From Pyrus communis (taxonomy: Eukaryota; Streptophyta; Magnoliopsida; Rosales; Rosaceae): 64,000 bases of DNA. Where the stretch lies: positions 1,055,001 to 1,119,000 of the forward strand of contig NC_084813.1 in assembly GCF_963583255.1 (NCBI RefSeq), in the 5' to 3' direction. Shown here in pieces: positions 24,083-37,230 of the stretch. A program made the translations under genes and the position numbers. The notes below the pieces were generated by a model, which was not told the DNA's origin, made no database searches, and was given only the letters and a program-made list of their open reading frames with translations. Each line of letters starts with the position of its first letter. Position 1 is the stretch's first letter.

Positions 24083-26122
24083 TTAAGACTCAAACTGCTT
24101 TCCTTCAAAGGTCTGCCCAAAGTTCCAAGCCTTGGGAGCAACATTATAAGATGTAACTGTGCGGCCATCACTGCTTGTGACCTCGAAAGAAAGAGGTTGG
24201 TTCAGTAAATCAGCACTTACATGCCAGTTTTGGCCCCAATTCCGTCCCATTGGAAGCCAACCGGTTCTTGAACCCTTGACCTTCACCGCAACTATGTCTC
24301 CAGCACCAGCAACATTGCTGATGAGTACTGATATAAAGATGTTAGAACCATCTATGGTGAAACGAATTCCTCCTTCCTTTCTACACTTGATCCTGTTTAA
24401 AACAAAATGATCAAGAACAAGCGGAATAAATCTCAGAATGACGGAAGTCAGGTCAGAGATTCAAACATAAATGCCAAAGCATCGCAACAAATGCTGATTC
24501 AACCATGCACATGCATGCACTTGTACACAACACATACACTCGTTTACTCATTGAGAATGAACATCACAAGTTTCGCCTCTTAAATTTTATCTGCGTTCCT
24601 ACAAAACAAATACCAAAACTCTACAAAAGGACTACAAGAACACTAACAATTGGATAAGGAACTTTAAACTTCCGTGGACCTTTAGAGTCAATTGTTAAAA
24701 ATGCGCTACAAGAACACTAACAATGAACTACTCAAGCACTACAAAGATACTACCAAAAACACCACAAATGCACTACAAAGACAGTAAACAAAGAACTTTC
24801 AAATGATGCATCGTATCCTATAGGCTAATTCCAAATTTGTGTCACAAAAGCGGTGTTACTAGCAGTTAATCAAAATTACTTCCAATTGGGCAGATACCAT
24901 CACCATTTTCAGCTGTTTTAATTAGATACAAACCTTGTTTTAATTTTTAATTTTATTACAAGCATTATCACTATTATAATCTACACTAACGGAAATGGGA
25001 GAGTATGAACCAGGACGCAATGGGTTAACGAGGAACACTTTATCCACCACTTTGCACAAACCTTGTTTACATGGTAGAGACAAGTTGCTATTCTAATGCT
25101 ACCATTTTCAATCGTTTTTTTTTTCTCTAAGAAGAGGACCAGCTGGAGGATTCGCCACGGCATTCGTCATTCCGAGGCCAAGAAGTCTCACAGAGGCATT
25201 TCAGCCTCCTTTGGACACTATCGTGTGATTCACCGACGCGAAGAAACAAACCTAGACGCGCCGTGTGAAATATCAACCTGAAATTCGTCCCAACAACTGA
25301 ACCACCCCGTAGTGCTTACCATTTTCAATAGTTATAATTAAGTTTTTTAAATGCCAACAACTGAATCACCCCACGGTGGTGGTTACCATTTTCAATAGTT
25401 TTAAATAGATTTTTAAGTGCCAACAACTTGGTGTTGAATCAAATGCACCATTTTCAATTGTAATTTTCAAACATTATTTTCAATTATAATTCACATTTAA
25501 GACACCAAAAGCATTCTATTTTGACAACAGGAAAAAAAAAAAAAAAAAAAAAAAAAGAAGATATAAAAGAGTAAAGTAGAATGCAACAAAAATGGATGCC
25601 GAAGCTTGAAAGCAGAAGGACCAACCTGCGATACTGGACGGCCATATTGCCAGCCTTCCAAACAGCGATCTTCTCAAAGGCCTCGATGGGCAACACCAAG
25701 TGCTTGTTCGGAGAGTTGCAGTGGCCCCCACCCTCCGCCATGAGTCCGTAATTCGGTGCGCAGAAGTTGGTCGCCGTCACGATGATCGACGTCCCCGGAA
25801 TGCACCACCGGGTGTCCTCCACGCACCGGACCTCGAAGCATGCGCCACAGATCTGGCCCCGCTCGAACAGCGCCTCGCTCAGCCCCACCGTCGCCAGCCC
25901 GTACCCGGCCTTCTCGAGGTCTCCGTAGCCGCACGCGCCGCCGACCTTGTCGCGGGGGTCAGAGGCGGCATAGTAGGTGGCGCGTGCGGAGCTCCAGTCG
26001 TAGAGGGAGGAGGAAGCGGTGGGGGAGGAGGAGGAGGAGGAGTGGAAGTGGGAGAGGGCGGTGGAGGTGAGCGCGAGTGGGAGGAGGAAGAGGAGGAGCA
26101 GGGGGAGAGCTGCCGGCCACAT
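24083..26122 (-). CDS. EXPA13: Alpha-expansin, EXPA13-like
   Basis: Two exons, 25626-26122 and 24083-24392, joined in an AG|G codon, give 268 aa. An N-terminal hydrophobic signal peptide ([16 protein letters not shown]) is followed by a Ser-rich linker, then the GH45-like domain ([33 protein letters not shown]) and the cellulose-binding-like domain ([58 protein letters not shown]). Expansins loosen walls non-enzymatically at acid pH. The usual HFD motif after the HCN segment reads HLV here, so the conserved aspartate is absent. Exon 1 is GC-rich and the intron AT-rich. The start is the Met directly before the signal peptide; an in-frame Met 59 codons upstream lies in leader-like sequence. Confidence 0.95.
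25290..25470. repeat. Three-copy tandem repeat in the EXPA13 intron
   Basis: A unit of about 65 bp with CAACAACTGAA(C/T)CACCCC and ACCATTTTCAAT(A/T)GTT occurs near 25290, 25355 and 25422. The third copy is decayed. A run of A follows at about 25531-25556. Confidence 0.7.
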
Positions 26123-26980
26123 TTCTGGGCTTGTTTGTTTGAATGTCGTCGGCTTTTTGTTGTCGGTGTTATTAGTTCGCTTTCTTCTTGAAGGATTAGT
26201 GTGAGTAAGAGAGTGACCCAGAGAAAGAGAGACATAGTGACTGCAGCTGCTGGTAAAGACGGAAAGATAAAAACTTTTTTTTTTTTTTTTTTCTTTCAAA
26301 TGATATTATCTACTGCTAAAGTGTGAGCTAATCTTATAATATGCTAGCAATAACATGTTCAATTCTCATCAAATATCTCACTTGCAGGTAAACCAAAATA
26401 CCAAAAGACATTTTGAACTTTTTATTTATTTACAATGGTGGGGTTGGGGTTGGTAAATCTGCAAGGAGCGTTTTGAAATTAGCAAAAAATAATGGGGGTA
26501 ATATTGGTACAAAAGTTGGATTTCTGATGGGCTTCATTTATGAGGAATTTGAATAACACCTTAGTATCAAGAATCCAATTCCCCAAGTTTAAGAATTTTG
26601 ATTCTTCATTTTAGGTGGAGAAGAGATGGACTTAACCTCATAATAGGTTAGCAATTGACACATTCTGATTTTGGTGTTTGAAGGACAAAGAGATGGCCAC
26701 GTGTTGGTCGACACTTGAGGGTAACGCAAGCTATTTAATGAATGCATATGCCGAGAACATGTGAAACATGCATATAATTTTTGCACTTAACCGCGCAATA
26801 TAATATTCAAGTACAAACCTTAACCAAATATAAAAATCAACTGCCAACAATTTAAAAGTGATGATGCATGACATGTTCATAGCATACTATTAATTCAAAA
26901 TACAAGTGGAAGGAATACTAGAATGTGCAATTACAAGAGATGTCCTACGTAGAGAGGAGGACACAAATTCACTGATATGA
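26123..26980. other. EXPA13 upstream intergenic DNA
   Basis: Holds the EXPA13 leader and promoter region, including a T run at about 26274-26292. Short pieces at 26301-26360 and 26620-26660 resemble the 3' part of the SINE at 43567-43703 (TAATAGGTTAGCAAT). Confidence 0.55.
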
Positions 26981-26989
26981 GCATAGTCT

Positions 26990-27200
26990 GAAATATCGAT
27001 AATATCGACGAAATATCAAGGATATTTCAGTTTTTTCAAATCACGGATATTTTTGAAACATATTCATGTACATATCGTACAAATATCGACAATATCGACG
27101 ATAATATCGGAAAATATCGATGTCGATAATTTCGCTCACACTTCAACAATATTTTGTCAAAATATTGGTTTAATATCGCTAAAATATCGAAAATATTGAT
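26990..27200. repeat. Cluster of AATATCGA motifs
   Basis: About a dozen copies of ATATCG or its variants occur in 200 bp, mostly as AATATCGA(T/C) with irregular spacing. It is not an exact tandem array. Confidence 0.75.
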
Positions 27201-27693
27201 GTAAAGGAAGGAAAAAAAAAAGGAAAAAGAAGAAAAAAAGGGAAAAAAGGGAGGGAAAAAAAACACACAGGTGATTTGATACCCTCCCATTTTACTCCTC
27301 CAACACCTTAACCACAATATATCACTTATGTTTTAGTTATAATATGCTAAAATATTTATATTTATATGAGTAGCATGTTAACAATTACATGCAAAATTAT
27401 TTTGGGGATTTATCATTTGATGAATACTCTTCACAATAAACTTACTCTACACATAGAGATGATGAAGATAGTGAAAAATTTGAACCTCATAGGAACTTTA
27501 TGTGGTACTAAATCACTCATGTATCTTACCATGCAATGTATAAAGTGTAAAATATTGTACTAAATCATTATATATAAATGATTATGGTGTGTTTAATCTT
27601 TTTTTCATTAATTACTACATATTTTCTACACTCACAATGTTTGCCAGCTCACTGTATAATCAACTTAAATCAGTTAAATCCATCATGTAATGC
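27201..27693. other. intergenic DNA before the gypsy element
   Basis: Purine-rich tract at 27205-27265, then AT-rich sequence. No gene seen. Confidence 0.6.
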
Positions 27694-27698
27694 ATTTC

Positions 27699-29999
27699 TG
27701 ACACACCCCGACCGAGATCAGGGCGTGCTGGCCGTCACACGAAGGTGACGTAACCATGTGCGCGTGCGGAAGCTAATTAAGAAGGTAATATAAAAGTACG
27801 AATAATTAAAAACCTAATAACATACAAAGTACTAGTGTATGTGAGACACAATTCAGAGCAAGTCTACAACAGTCCAAAAGGAAAAGATACGACATATGTA
27901 CACCCGAAGGTGACCCTACAATGGTGAGTGTCTGTCAGAAATTGCCGGGACGCCCTCTGGGGAAAACCACCGAACCTTCTAGACCACTAGAACCTGGAGG
28001 GGCGCAAAAACAAAAGCGTGAGTGGGCAAAAACAAAGTTCTTTGAAAACTCTTTAGCAAAATACGTTCTAACCCCTCGCCGTAAAACCTGTATACTTCCC
28101 AGAAAATGAACATATATACGTATGTATAGATATGTCAATCATGTCCCATGATATGCCATTCATGCTCACAATATGCCATTCATGCTTGAGAATATGCCAC
28201 AATAGAATCTCATAATAAATGTAAATGCTCAAGCGTAAATCACATCACAATATATAATCTGGCAGCCGGGAGTCACCTAACGTGACATGTACCGCTGCAC
28301 CTAGAGCTCCACGCTCAACTCAATCACTGAATCTGCACACGAGTCGGAACCACCTAACGTGGTCTGCACGACAAGCTGGGTGTAATATATATGTATGCTC
28401 TAGTGCTACGATCACGTGAAGCTGTGCGATAAATCGCGGGTCACCTACAAGTCGGAACCACCTAATGTGATCTCTACGACAGGCTTGCACCTAACTTGGA
28501 TCCAAGACGAGCATGCGGTGCTGGTGAACATACACGTGAAGGCTGTGCCCTGGCCCTGGACGGGAGCACTAACACCGGGGGTGCAGATTATGAGCTCTCT
28601 AAGCATTTCAACTACTATTGCATAATAAACAGGAATGTATAACCACCTGAATACCGCTTACCTGGCACTTACCTGTGCATCCACAGCACCAAATACACAT
28701 GTATATATGTATGTATGTCACCAATAATACATGCAATGATGCGTAAACAACATTCATATAATGCATGGCATAAAACAATAACCTTTTCTATTTAATTTCT
28801 GGGAATTAATATGTATATAGGTATATACGGAAAACAAAAGCCCACTCACTGATAATTAGAAGGGTCGTAGCCCCCCTGCCTCGAGTGTGTACGCTCGTCC
28901 TCGGAAAACGAATCACCTATACGCGACAAAGTTACGAAAACATTAATTTAAAAGCACCTAAGCAACTTCTCGTAATAACTTCTCATACATTGCTCAATTT
29001 GGACAATTGAATATACCAACGTGACCTACACAACCTCAGGATCACACCCATATTTTTAGAAAAATTTTTGGACCAGGCACGCGCCCCCACGCGCCTGACC
29101 CCGCACGGACCTACGCGCCCCCACGCGCGGCCCACGTGCACTGCACACTGACGGCGTCAGTTGACGCCGTCAGGAATATTCCGTTAACTGACGGAATATT
29201 CCGTCAAATCTAACCAGATTCCGTCCACTGCCGTTAGGAATATTCCGTTAGACTTAACGGAATATTCCTCTTTCTTCTCCGGCGAACCTCCGGCGCCGGC
29301 GACGGCGCCGGAAAACTGGGTAATTTTCAAACCTTGTTTTCTCCTTCGTTTTTCAACCAAATTTCACGTTCTTTATACCAAAATGAAGCCTAGGACTAGT
29401 AGAACAACGTTAGACTAGTTTTAAGGCCTAAAAATTGCTAGATCATACCTGTCTTCAACTTCAAGAATCGGCCAACTTCGTACAGGACGATCCCGACGTC
29501 CAAATTCACCCAACGAACCACTCCGAGGCTCCTTGGGACCTCACAAACACATCTACAAGCTTAGAATCTCCTAAAACAAGCTAGATTAGGTTTGCATGAA
29601 CAGTGCAATAATCGGACCTCGTTGAAACGACGTGAAAACAACGATATCCTTACCTGAAAATGGCACCTTTGAACTCCTCTCAGCTCCACGAACACGATGG
29701 TGGTCTTGGTTTCTTGTTTGGTGAAGATTTGATTAGGTTTGTATGTGTGTCCGTGTGTAGAGGAAGAAGAAGAAGGTGAACTCGGGGAGGAAGAGAGAGA
29801 CTGAGAGAAGAGAGAAGAGAGAAGAGACAGAGTGAGGGAATGAGGGAGGGAATCCCGGAAAGTTAAAGTGTGTGTGTGTGTGGGTGTAATCCAATACATT
29901 CCACACCACACCAACAACTAATAACGTGACAAAAACGATCTAGGGGTAAAATCGTAAATTCAATGTACGTTTCTATAAATCCCGGGACGGGATGTTACA
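27699..29999 (-). repeat. 3' LTR of the gypsy element (2301 bp)
   Basis: On the minus strand it begins TGTAACATCCCGTCCCGGG and ends GGGGTGTGTCA. Contains a (TG)n tract at about 29869-29882, a TATA-like TATAAAG (29371-29377, minus) and the palindrome array described separately. Short frames within it repeat in the other LTR and are not genes. Confidence 0.97.
29148..29312. repeat. Palindrome array in the gypsy LTR
   Basis: A perfect 26-bp palindrome (12-bp arms CTGACGGCGTCA and complement, 29148-29173) is followed by four copies of GGAATATTCC at 29173, 29193, 29237 and 29259, then CCGGCGCCGG-type palindromes at about 29290-29312. The same array sits at 36379-36543 in the other LTR. GGAATATTCC contains the inverted GAAnnTTC pair of heat-shock elements. 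Confidence 0.9.
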
Positions 30000-30015
30000 A
30001 CCTACCCTCCTTAAT
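30000..30015 (-). other. polypurine tract of the gypsy element
   Basis: AAGGAGGGTAGGT on the minus strand lies directly before the TGTAACATCC start of the 3' LTR. Confidence 0.85.
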
Positions 30016-30055
30016 AGAATTTCGTCCCGAAATTCAAAACAACCTCAATACACCC

Positions 30056-33000
30056 CTAATAGTCAAAGAATAATCTAGGATACAAATCCCTCATTCGTTC
30101 TTCTGTCTCCCATGTAGCTTCTTCAACCGAGTGACTCCTCCACAAAACTTTCACCAAATTCACCGTCTTGTTCCTCAGAACCTTTTCTTTCCAATCTAAG
30201 ATCGTTAACGGTTCCTCGTCGTACGTCAAATCTGGATTTATCTCTAACGGTTGAGGAGGTATCACATGCAATGGATCAGCAACGTAATGTCGGAGCATAG
30301 ACACGTGAAAAACGTTATGCACTTTAGCCAACTCCGGAGGCAACTCCAACCTGTAAGCTACCTCACCAACTCTTTCTGTGACTAGGTACGGTCCGATATA
30401 CCTGGGACTCAACTTCCCTTTCTCTCCAAACCGCACAACACCTCTCCACGGTGAAAGCTTCAGAAATACCCAATCTCCGACCTCATACGTTCTGTCCGTA
30501 GCATGTCGATCTGCTAAACTTTTCTGCCTGTCCTGAGCTGCTTTCAGGTTAGACCTAATTACCTGAACATTTTGAGTAGTTTCCTCGACAATCTCCGGAC
30601 CTACCAAGACTCTTTCGCCAACTTCTGACCAACATAACGGAGTGCGACAAGATCTACCATACAAAGCTTCGAATGGCGCCATGCCAATGCTCGAATGGAA
30701 ACTGTTGTTGTAAGCAAATTCCATCAAATCTAACCGCTGGTGCCAAGCATCACTAAACTGTAACACCGATGCTCGCAGCATATCTTCCAAGGTCTGAATA
30801 GTTCTCTCAGACTGTCCGTCCGTTTGTGGATGATATGCCGTACTGTAAAGTAGTCTCGTACCCAAAGCTTCCTGAAAGGCTACCCAAAACTTTGATGTGA
30901 ATCGTGGATCACGATCCGAGACAATACTTACAGGGACACCATGGTACTTCACAACCTTTGAAATAAACAGCTCTGCTAACCGGCTCAAAGAGTACTTCTC
31001 TCTCACTGGAATGAAATGTGCCGACTTAGTGAGCCGATCAACGATCACCCAAATGCCATCAAAGCCATTATGTGTACGCGGCAACTTGTATACAAAATCC
31101 ATAGTGATATTTTCCCATTTCCACTCTGGAACGGGAAGCGGCTGCGATAGCCCAAATGGCTTCTTTCTTTCTGCTTTAACCTGTTGACAAACAGCACACC
31201 TGCTCACATACTCAGCTATCTCCCTTTTCATACCCGGCCAATAGTAAAATGGTCGAATGGTATGATACATTTTAGTTGCTCCTGGGTGCATAGCATAAGC
31301 CGAGATATGTGCTTCATCGAGAATTTCCTTTTTCAACTCCACATTACTAGGCACGAACATTCTACCTTCTAACATCAACATGCCATCAGAATCACGAACT
31401 CTGAGATCTCGCCTCTTTCCTTGATCTCGAGCTCGGATTAGTTCTTGAATCTGTTCATCAGCTACCTGAGCTTCAAGCACCCGATCAACTAAGATTGGCC
31501 TAACTTGAAAATTAGCAAGTAATGCCACTTCTCGATCTTCTGCTTCTAACCTTACTCCCGTAGCACGTAAGTCCACCAAAAGAGGAATACGACTAGCGTA
31601 CAACGCATTGATACGGCCATGTGACTTCCTGCTAAGTGCATCGGCTACTACGTTCGCACGACCAGGGTGATAATCAATCGTGCAATCGTAATCGCTGAGC
31701 AACTCCAACCACCTCCGTTGACGAAGATTAAGTTCCTTCTGGGTGAAGAGATACTGAAGACTCTTGTGATCTGTGAAGATCCTGCACTTCTCTCCGTAAA
31801 GATAGTGTCTCCACAACTTCAACGCAAAGATAATAGCAGCCAACTCCAAATCATGTGTAGGGTAATTCATCTCATGGGTTTTCAACTGCCGCGAAGCATA
31901 AGCAATCACCCTACCATGCTGCATCAATACACATCCCAGACCATTCAAGGAAGCATCGCTATAAACCTCGAAATCACCACTATCGTCCGGGAGTGCCAAA
32001 ACAGGTGCATGAGTGAGACAATGCTTCAACTGCTGGAAACTTTGCTCACACTTATCATTCCACTCAAACTTAACGTCCTTTCTTGTTAACCTCGTCAGTG
32101 GCAAGGCAATTACCGAAAAATCCTTAACGAATCTCCGATAATATCCCGCCAAACCAATGAAACTTCTCACCTCAGTGACGGTTCGTGGTTGCTCCCAACT
32201 CTCTATAGCTGCAACCTTCTGAGGATCAACAAGAATACCTTGAGCAGAAATGATGTGCCCCAAAAATGCGACTTGATCTAACCAGAACTGGCACTTACTA
32301 AACTTAGCATACAATTGGTGTTCTCTCAACCTCTTCAACACCAAAGTAAGATGTCGAGCATGCTCTGCTTTGGACTTAGAATACACCAGAATATCGTCAA
32401 TGAAGACAATGACAAATCTATCCAGGTAAGGCTGGAATACCCGGTTCATTAAATCCATAAAAGCTGCTGGTGCATTCGTCAACCCAAACGGCATAACTAA
32501 AAACTCGTAATGACCGTAACGAGTCCTGAACGCCGTCTTAGGAACATCATCCCTACAAATCTTCAGCTGATAGTACCCAGACCTCAAGTCTATCTTAGAA
32601 AACACACAAGCACCTCTCAGCTGATCAAACAAATCGTCGATACGAGGCAATGGATAACGGTTTTTAATCGTCACCCGATTCAATTGCCTGTAGTCGATAC
32701 ATAGCCTCAAAGTCCCATCTTTCTTTTTCACAAACAACACTGGAGCGCCCCAAGGTGAAGTACTAGGCTGAATAAATCCCTTATCCACTAATTCCTGTAA
32801 CTGCACTTTCAATTCCCTTAACTCAGCAGGAGCCATACGATAAGGAGTTAAAGAAATAGGATTGGTACCTGGAAGCAACTCAACATTGAAATCCACGTCT
32901 CGATCCGGGGGTAAACCAGGTAAATCCTCAGGAAAAACATCAGGGAAGTGTCTGACCACTCTCACATCCTCAATTCTACTAGGAACGGTCTCCTCTAGCA

Positions 33001-34873
33001 CCACATGAGCTAGATACCCCTGACAACCTTTAGTCAACAACTTCTTCGCTCGCAAAGCCGAAATAACACCATGTCTTACTCCACTCTGCTCACCCACAAA
33101 AGTAACCTCGGGTAATCCAGGGCGGTGAAACGTAACTACCTTCCCGTAACAATCAATGTTGGCACGATAGAAGTGCAACCAATCGTTGCCCAAAATCACA
33201 TCAAAATCGACAATATCTAACGGGATAAGATCAGCGGGCATAACAACACCCTCTACTAACACTGGACATCCTGGGTACATACAATCTACAACACATCTCT
33301 CTTCTCTAGGCATAGCGAACTTTAAATCGTACCCTAGAGGTGTGGGGCGAGGTTGCGTTACTTGAGCAAATGTATGAGAAATAACGGAATGTGTAGCTCC
33401 ACAATCAATTAAGACTCTAGCAAAGTAACCAAGAATGTTTAACGTACCCATTATCAAGTCCGGGTTGTTCTGAGCATCCTGCAGGGAAATATTGTGAATA
33501 CGCCCCTGGCCCTGCTGTCGTCCGCCACGACCTCTGCTCGCTTGAACACCGCGACCTTGAGCTCCACGCCCTTGACTGGGCTGACCCATCTGTCTCGAAG
33601 ACCCTGCACTACTAGTAGCATTCTCACCCTGCTGATACTGTCCTCCTTGGTACCACTGAGAACCACTCGTTGGAGCTGGAGGATACGGCATGTAGTTGCT
33701 GGGATACGGGGGATAACCACCTTGTGAATACGGGTCCTGGGGGTACTGATACGGTCCCGGAGCATAGGGAACAACATCACCCTGATAGTGATAGGCACCA
33801 CCTCTACCTGCTTGCCCATAAGTACTCGGACCTTGGATTTGCCGAATCGGTGCAGGTGGCGGCAGAAAGGTCTGCTGCGGCTTCTGCTGCTGACCCTGGG
33901 GACAATCCATCGCTCTATGTCCCAACCGTCCACACGTGAAACAAGCACCGCTGATCTGCCTGCACTCGCCGAAGTGTCGGTTATTACACCTACGGCAAAA
34001 TGGGGGTCGGTTTCGGCCACCATCACCTTGTCTCTGGCCTCGAGCACTTCCATAAAATCTACCTCCACGTCCTTGTCCAGAGGCACTGAAACCACCACTA
34101 GACGAACTCGAACTGGCACCACCCCTTTTAAAGTTCTGAGTTTGGCGAGGCCCAAGTGACACTTGACTTTTCCCCTTTTCATCTTTCTTTTCGTCACTGT
34201 CACTAGACATATTCTCTGAGTCCTCTATTCTCAACAGTATCTCATAGAACTCCTGGTAGGACTCACAGTGAGTAGTAGTGGCCATAGAACGCCATCTCTT
34301 TCTAGTGCCCAAGCGAAAACGACGAAGCATCTCCGCCGGATTACCAGCGACATCAGGATAGTAACGAGATAAATCAGTGAACTTACGATAATACTCGTTA
34401 GCCGTCATTTTTCGCTGTTTCAATTCAGTGAATTCCTGTTTCTTACGGTCGATATACTCAGGGGGTACAAATCTCCTTTGAAACACGTCCTTGAAAACAT
34501 TCCAATCGGTCCTCTGAGCTGGAGTCAACCTCCGAAGTTCTTGTTCCCACCAAGCTGCAGACTCCATCTCCAGAAACCAAGAGGTTGTCTCAACCCACCT
34601 ATCCATAGGAAGGTTCCCCTGGTTATGTAACACACGGAAAGTCTTCTCTATGTGTTCCAACCAACGTTCTGCGCCTTCGTGACCCTCGTTACCTTTAAAC
34701 TTATCCAACTTCAGGTTATACATAGTCTCCAGAGGAGTCCTCTGGGGAGGGCGCATCACTGTTTGAAGGGCTGTGGCAATCACTTCCCCCAACTGAGTAA
34801 GATCAGGAAAACTAGACTCATCTGAACGACGTGGTTCCCGACGAGGCGGCATGATTCTGACAAAAGACACCAA
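30056..34873 (-). CDS. Gypsy Gag-Pol polyprotein, intact
   Basis: One open frame of 1605 codons. In order: gag ([29 protein letters not shown]; about residues 60-230); CCHC zinc knuckle [14 protein letters not shown] (about 312-325); protease with IDCGATHS (about 488), the usual DSG reading DCG; reverse transcriptase with LCIDYRQLN and FIDDILVYS (about 720-830); RNase H with YSDASLNG and [10 protein letters not shown] (about 967-1050); integrase with an HHCC zinc finger ([18 protein letters not shown]), core MDFVYKLP and [21 protein letters not shown] (about 1165-1370); and a chromodomain-like end ([17 protein letters not shown], about 1555-1600). The chromodomain marks a chromovirus that can target chromatin. 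The start may be the second Met (MPPRREPRR, 34852). Confidence 0.97.
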   Translation of the reverse strand: MVSFVRIMPPRREPRRSDESSFPDLTQLGEVIATALQTVMRPPQRTPLETMYNLKLDKFKGNEGHEGAERWLEHIEKTFRVLHNQGNLPMDRWVETTSWFLEMESAAWWEQELRRLTPAQRTDWNVFKDVFQRRFVPPEYIDRKKQEFTELKQRKMTANEYYRKFTDLSRYYPDVAGNPAEMLRRFRLGTRKRWRSMATTTHCESYQEFYEILLRIEDSENMSSDSDEKKDEKGKSQVSLGPRQTQNFKRGGASSSSSSGGFSASGQGRGGRFYGSARGQRQGDGGRNRPPFCRRCNNRHFGECRQISGACFTCGRLGHRAMDCPQGQQQKPQQTFLPPPAPIRQIQGPSTYGQAGRGGAYHYQGDVVPYAPGPYQYPQDPYSQGGYPPYPSNYMPYPPAPTSGSQWYQGGQYQQGENATSSAGSSRQMGQPSQGRGAQGRGVQASRGRGGRQQGQGRIHNISLQDAQNNPDLIMGTLNILGYFARVLIDCGATHSVISHTFAQVTQPRPTPLGYDLKFAMPREERCVVDCMYPGCPVLVEGVVMPADLIPLDIVDFDVILGNDWLHFYRANIDCYGKVVTFHRPGLPEVTFVGEQSGVRHGVISALRAKKLLTKGCQGYLAHVVLEETVPSRIEDVRVVRHFPDVFPEDLPGLPPDRDVDFNVELLPGTNPISLTPYRMAPAELRELKVQLQELVDKGFIQPSTSPWGAPVLFVKKKDGTLRLCIDYRQLNRVTIKNRYPLPRIDDLFDQLRGACVFSKIDLRSGYYQLKICRDDVPKTAFRTRYGHYEFLVMPFGLTNAPAAFMDLMNRVFQPYLDRFVIVFIDDILVYSKSKAEHARHLTLVLKRLREHQLYAKFSKCQFWLDQVAFLGHIISAQGILVDPQKVAAIESWEQPRTVTEVRSFIGLAGYYRRFVKDFSVIALPLTRLTRKDVKFEWNDKCEQSFQQLKHCLTHAPVLALPDDSGDFEVYSDASLNGLGCVLMQHGRVIAYASRQLKTHEMNYPTHDLELAAIIFALKLWRHYLYGEKCRIFTDHKSLQYLFTQKELNLRQRRWLELLSDYDCTIDYHPGRANVVADALSRKSHGRINALYASRIPLLVDLRATGVRLEAEDREVALLANFQVRPILVDRVLEAQVADEQIQELIRARDQGKRRDLRVRDSDGMLMLEGRMFVPSNVELKKEILDEAHISAYAMHPGATKMYHTIRPFYYWPGMKREIAEYVSRCAVCQQVKAERKKPFGLSQPLPVPEWKWENITMDFVYKLPRTHNGFDGIWVIVDRLTKSAHFIPVREKYSLSRLAELFISKVVKYHGVPVSIVSDRDPRFTSKFWVAFQEALGTRLLYSTAYHPQTDGQSERTIQTLEDMLRASVLQFSDAWHQRLDLMEFAYNNSFHSSIGMAPFEALYGRSCRTPLCWSEVGERVLVGPEIVEETTQNVQVIRSNLKAAQDRQKSLADRHATDRTYEVGDWVFLKLSPWRGVVRFGEKGKLSPRYIGPYLVTERVGEVAYRLELPPELAKVHNVFHVSMLRHYVADPLHVIPPQPLEINPDLTYDEEPLTILDWKEKVLRNKTVNLVKVLWRSHSVEEATWETEERMRDLYPRLFFDY

Positions 34874-34903
34874 CTATTAGAATACTCATAAAGACACAGG
34901 ACT

Positions 34904-34927
34904 GCCAAAACTAGGCTCTGATACCAA
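34904..34927 (-). other. primer binding site of the gypsy element
   Basis: TTGGTATCAGAGCC on the minus strand, three bases inside the 5' LTR, matches the 3' end complement of initiator tRNA-Met used by most plant gypsy elements. Confidence 0.88.
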
Positions 34928-34929
34928 GC

Positions 34930-37230
34930 TGACACACCCCGACCGAGATCAGGGCGTGCTGGCCGTCACACGAAGGTGACGTAACCATGTGCGCGTGCGG
35001 AAGCTAATTAAGAAGGTAATATAAAAGTACGAATAATTAAAAACCTAATAACATACAAAGTACTAGTGTATGTGAGACACAATTCAGAGCAAGTCTACAA
35101 CAGTCCAAAAGGAAAAGATACGACATATGTACACCCGAAGGTGACCCTACAATGGTGAGTGTCTGTCAGAAATTGCCGGGACGCCCTCTGGGGAAAACCA
35201 CCGAACCTTCTAGACCACTAGAACCTGGAGGGGCGCAAAAACAAAAGCGTGAGTGGGCAAAAACAAAGTTCTTTGAAAACTCTTTAGCAAAATACGTTCT
35301 AACCCCTCGCCGTAAAACCTGTATACTTCCCAGAAAATGAACATATATACGTATGTATAGATATGTCAATCATGTCCCATGATATGCCATTCATGCTCAC
35401 AATATGCCATTCATGCTTGAGAATATGCCACAATAGAATCTCATAATAAATGTAAATGCTCAAGCGTAAATCACATCACAATATATAATCTGGCAGCCGG
35501 GAGTCACCTAACGTGACATGTACCGCTGCACCTAGAGCTCCACGCTCAACTCAATCACTGAATCTGCACACGAGTCGGAACCACCTAACGTGGTCTGCAC
35601 GACAAGCTGGGTGTAATATATATGTATGCTCTAGTGCTACGATCACGTGAAGCTGTGCGATAAATCGCGGGTCACCTACAAGTCGGAACCACCTAATGTG
35701 ATCTCTACGACAGGCTTGCACCTAACTTGGATCCAAGACGAGCATGCGGTGCTGGTGAACATACACGTGAAGGCTGTGCCCTGGCCCTGGACGGGAGCAC
35801 TAACACCGGGGGTGCAGATTATGAGCTCTCTAAGCATTTCAACTACTATTGCATAATAAACAGGAATGTATAACCACCTGAATACCGCTTACCTGGCACT
35901 TACCTGTGCATCCACAGCACCAAATACACATGTATATATGTATGTATGTCACCAATAATACATGCAATGATGCGTAAACAACATTCATATAATGCATGGC
36001 ATAAAACAATAACCTTTTCTATTTAATTTCTGGGAATTAATATGTATATAGGTATATACGGAAAACAAAAGCCCACTCACTGATAATTAGAAGGGTCGTA
36101 GCCCCCCTGCCTCGAGTGTGTACGCTCGTCCTCGGAAAACGAATCACCTATACGCGACAAAGTTACGAAAACATTAATTTAAAAGCACCTAAGCAACTTC
36201 TCGTAATAACTTCTCATACATTGCTCAATTTGGACAATTGAATATACCAACGTGACCTACACAACCTCAGGATCACACCCATATTTTTAGAAAAATTTTT
36301 GGACCACGCACGCGCCCCCACGCGCCTGACCCCGCACGGACCTACGCGCCCCCACGCGCGGCCCACGTGCACTGCACACTGACGGCGTCAGTTGACGCCG
36401 TCAGGAATATTCCGTTAACTGACGGAATATTCCGTCAAATCTAACCAGATTCCGTCCACTGCCGTTAGGAATATTCCGTTAGACTTAACGGAATATTCCT
36501 CTTTCTTCTCCGGCGAACCTCCGGCGCCGGCGACGGCGCCGGAAAACTGGGTAATTTTCAAACCTTGTTTTCTCCTTCGTTTTTCAACCAAATTTCACGT
36601 TCTTTATACCAAAATGAAGCCTAGGACTAGTAGAACAACGTTAGACTAGTTTTAAGGCCTAAAAATTGCTAGATCATACCTGTCTTCAACTTCAAGAATC
36701 GGCCAACTTCGTACAGGACGATCCCGACGTCCAAATTCACCCAACGAACCACTCCGAGGCTCCTTGGGACCTCACAAACACATCTACAAGCTTAGAATCT
36801 CCTAAAACAAGCTAGATTAGGTTTGCATGAACAGTGCAATAATCGGACCTCGTTGAAACGACGTGAAAACAACGATATCCTTACCTGAAAATGGCACCTT
36901 TGAACTCCTCTCAGCTCCACGAACACGATGGTGGTCTTGGTTTCTTGTTTGGTGAAGATTTGATTAGGTTTGTATGTGTGTCCGTGTGTAGAGGAAGAAG
37001 AAGAAGGTGAACTCGGGGAGGAAGAGAGAGACTGAGAGAAGAGAGAAGAGAGAAGAGACAGAGTGAGGGAATGAGGGAGGGAATCCCGGAAAGTTAAAGT
37101 GTGTGTGTGTGTGGGTGTAATCCAATACATTCCACACCACACCAACAACTAATAACGTGACAAAAACGATCTAGGGGTAAAATCGTAAATTCAATGTACG
37201 TTTCTATAAATCCCGGGACGGGATGTTACA
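34930..37230 (-). repeat. 5' LTR of the gypsy element (2301 bp)
   Basis: Same length and ends as 27699-29999, offset by 7231 bp throughout. One substitution seen (36307). The palindrome array lies at 36379-36543. Confidence 0.97.

Noticed and set aside
25674..26235. Arg/Pro-rich frames overlapping EXPA13 exon 1
   Set aside because: Shadow frames of the GC-rich expansin exon.
27921..28625. Small frames inside the gypsy LTR, repeated at 35152-35856
   Set aside because: They recur identically in the other LTR, have no domain and are LTR sequence.
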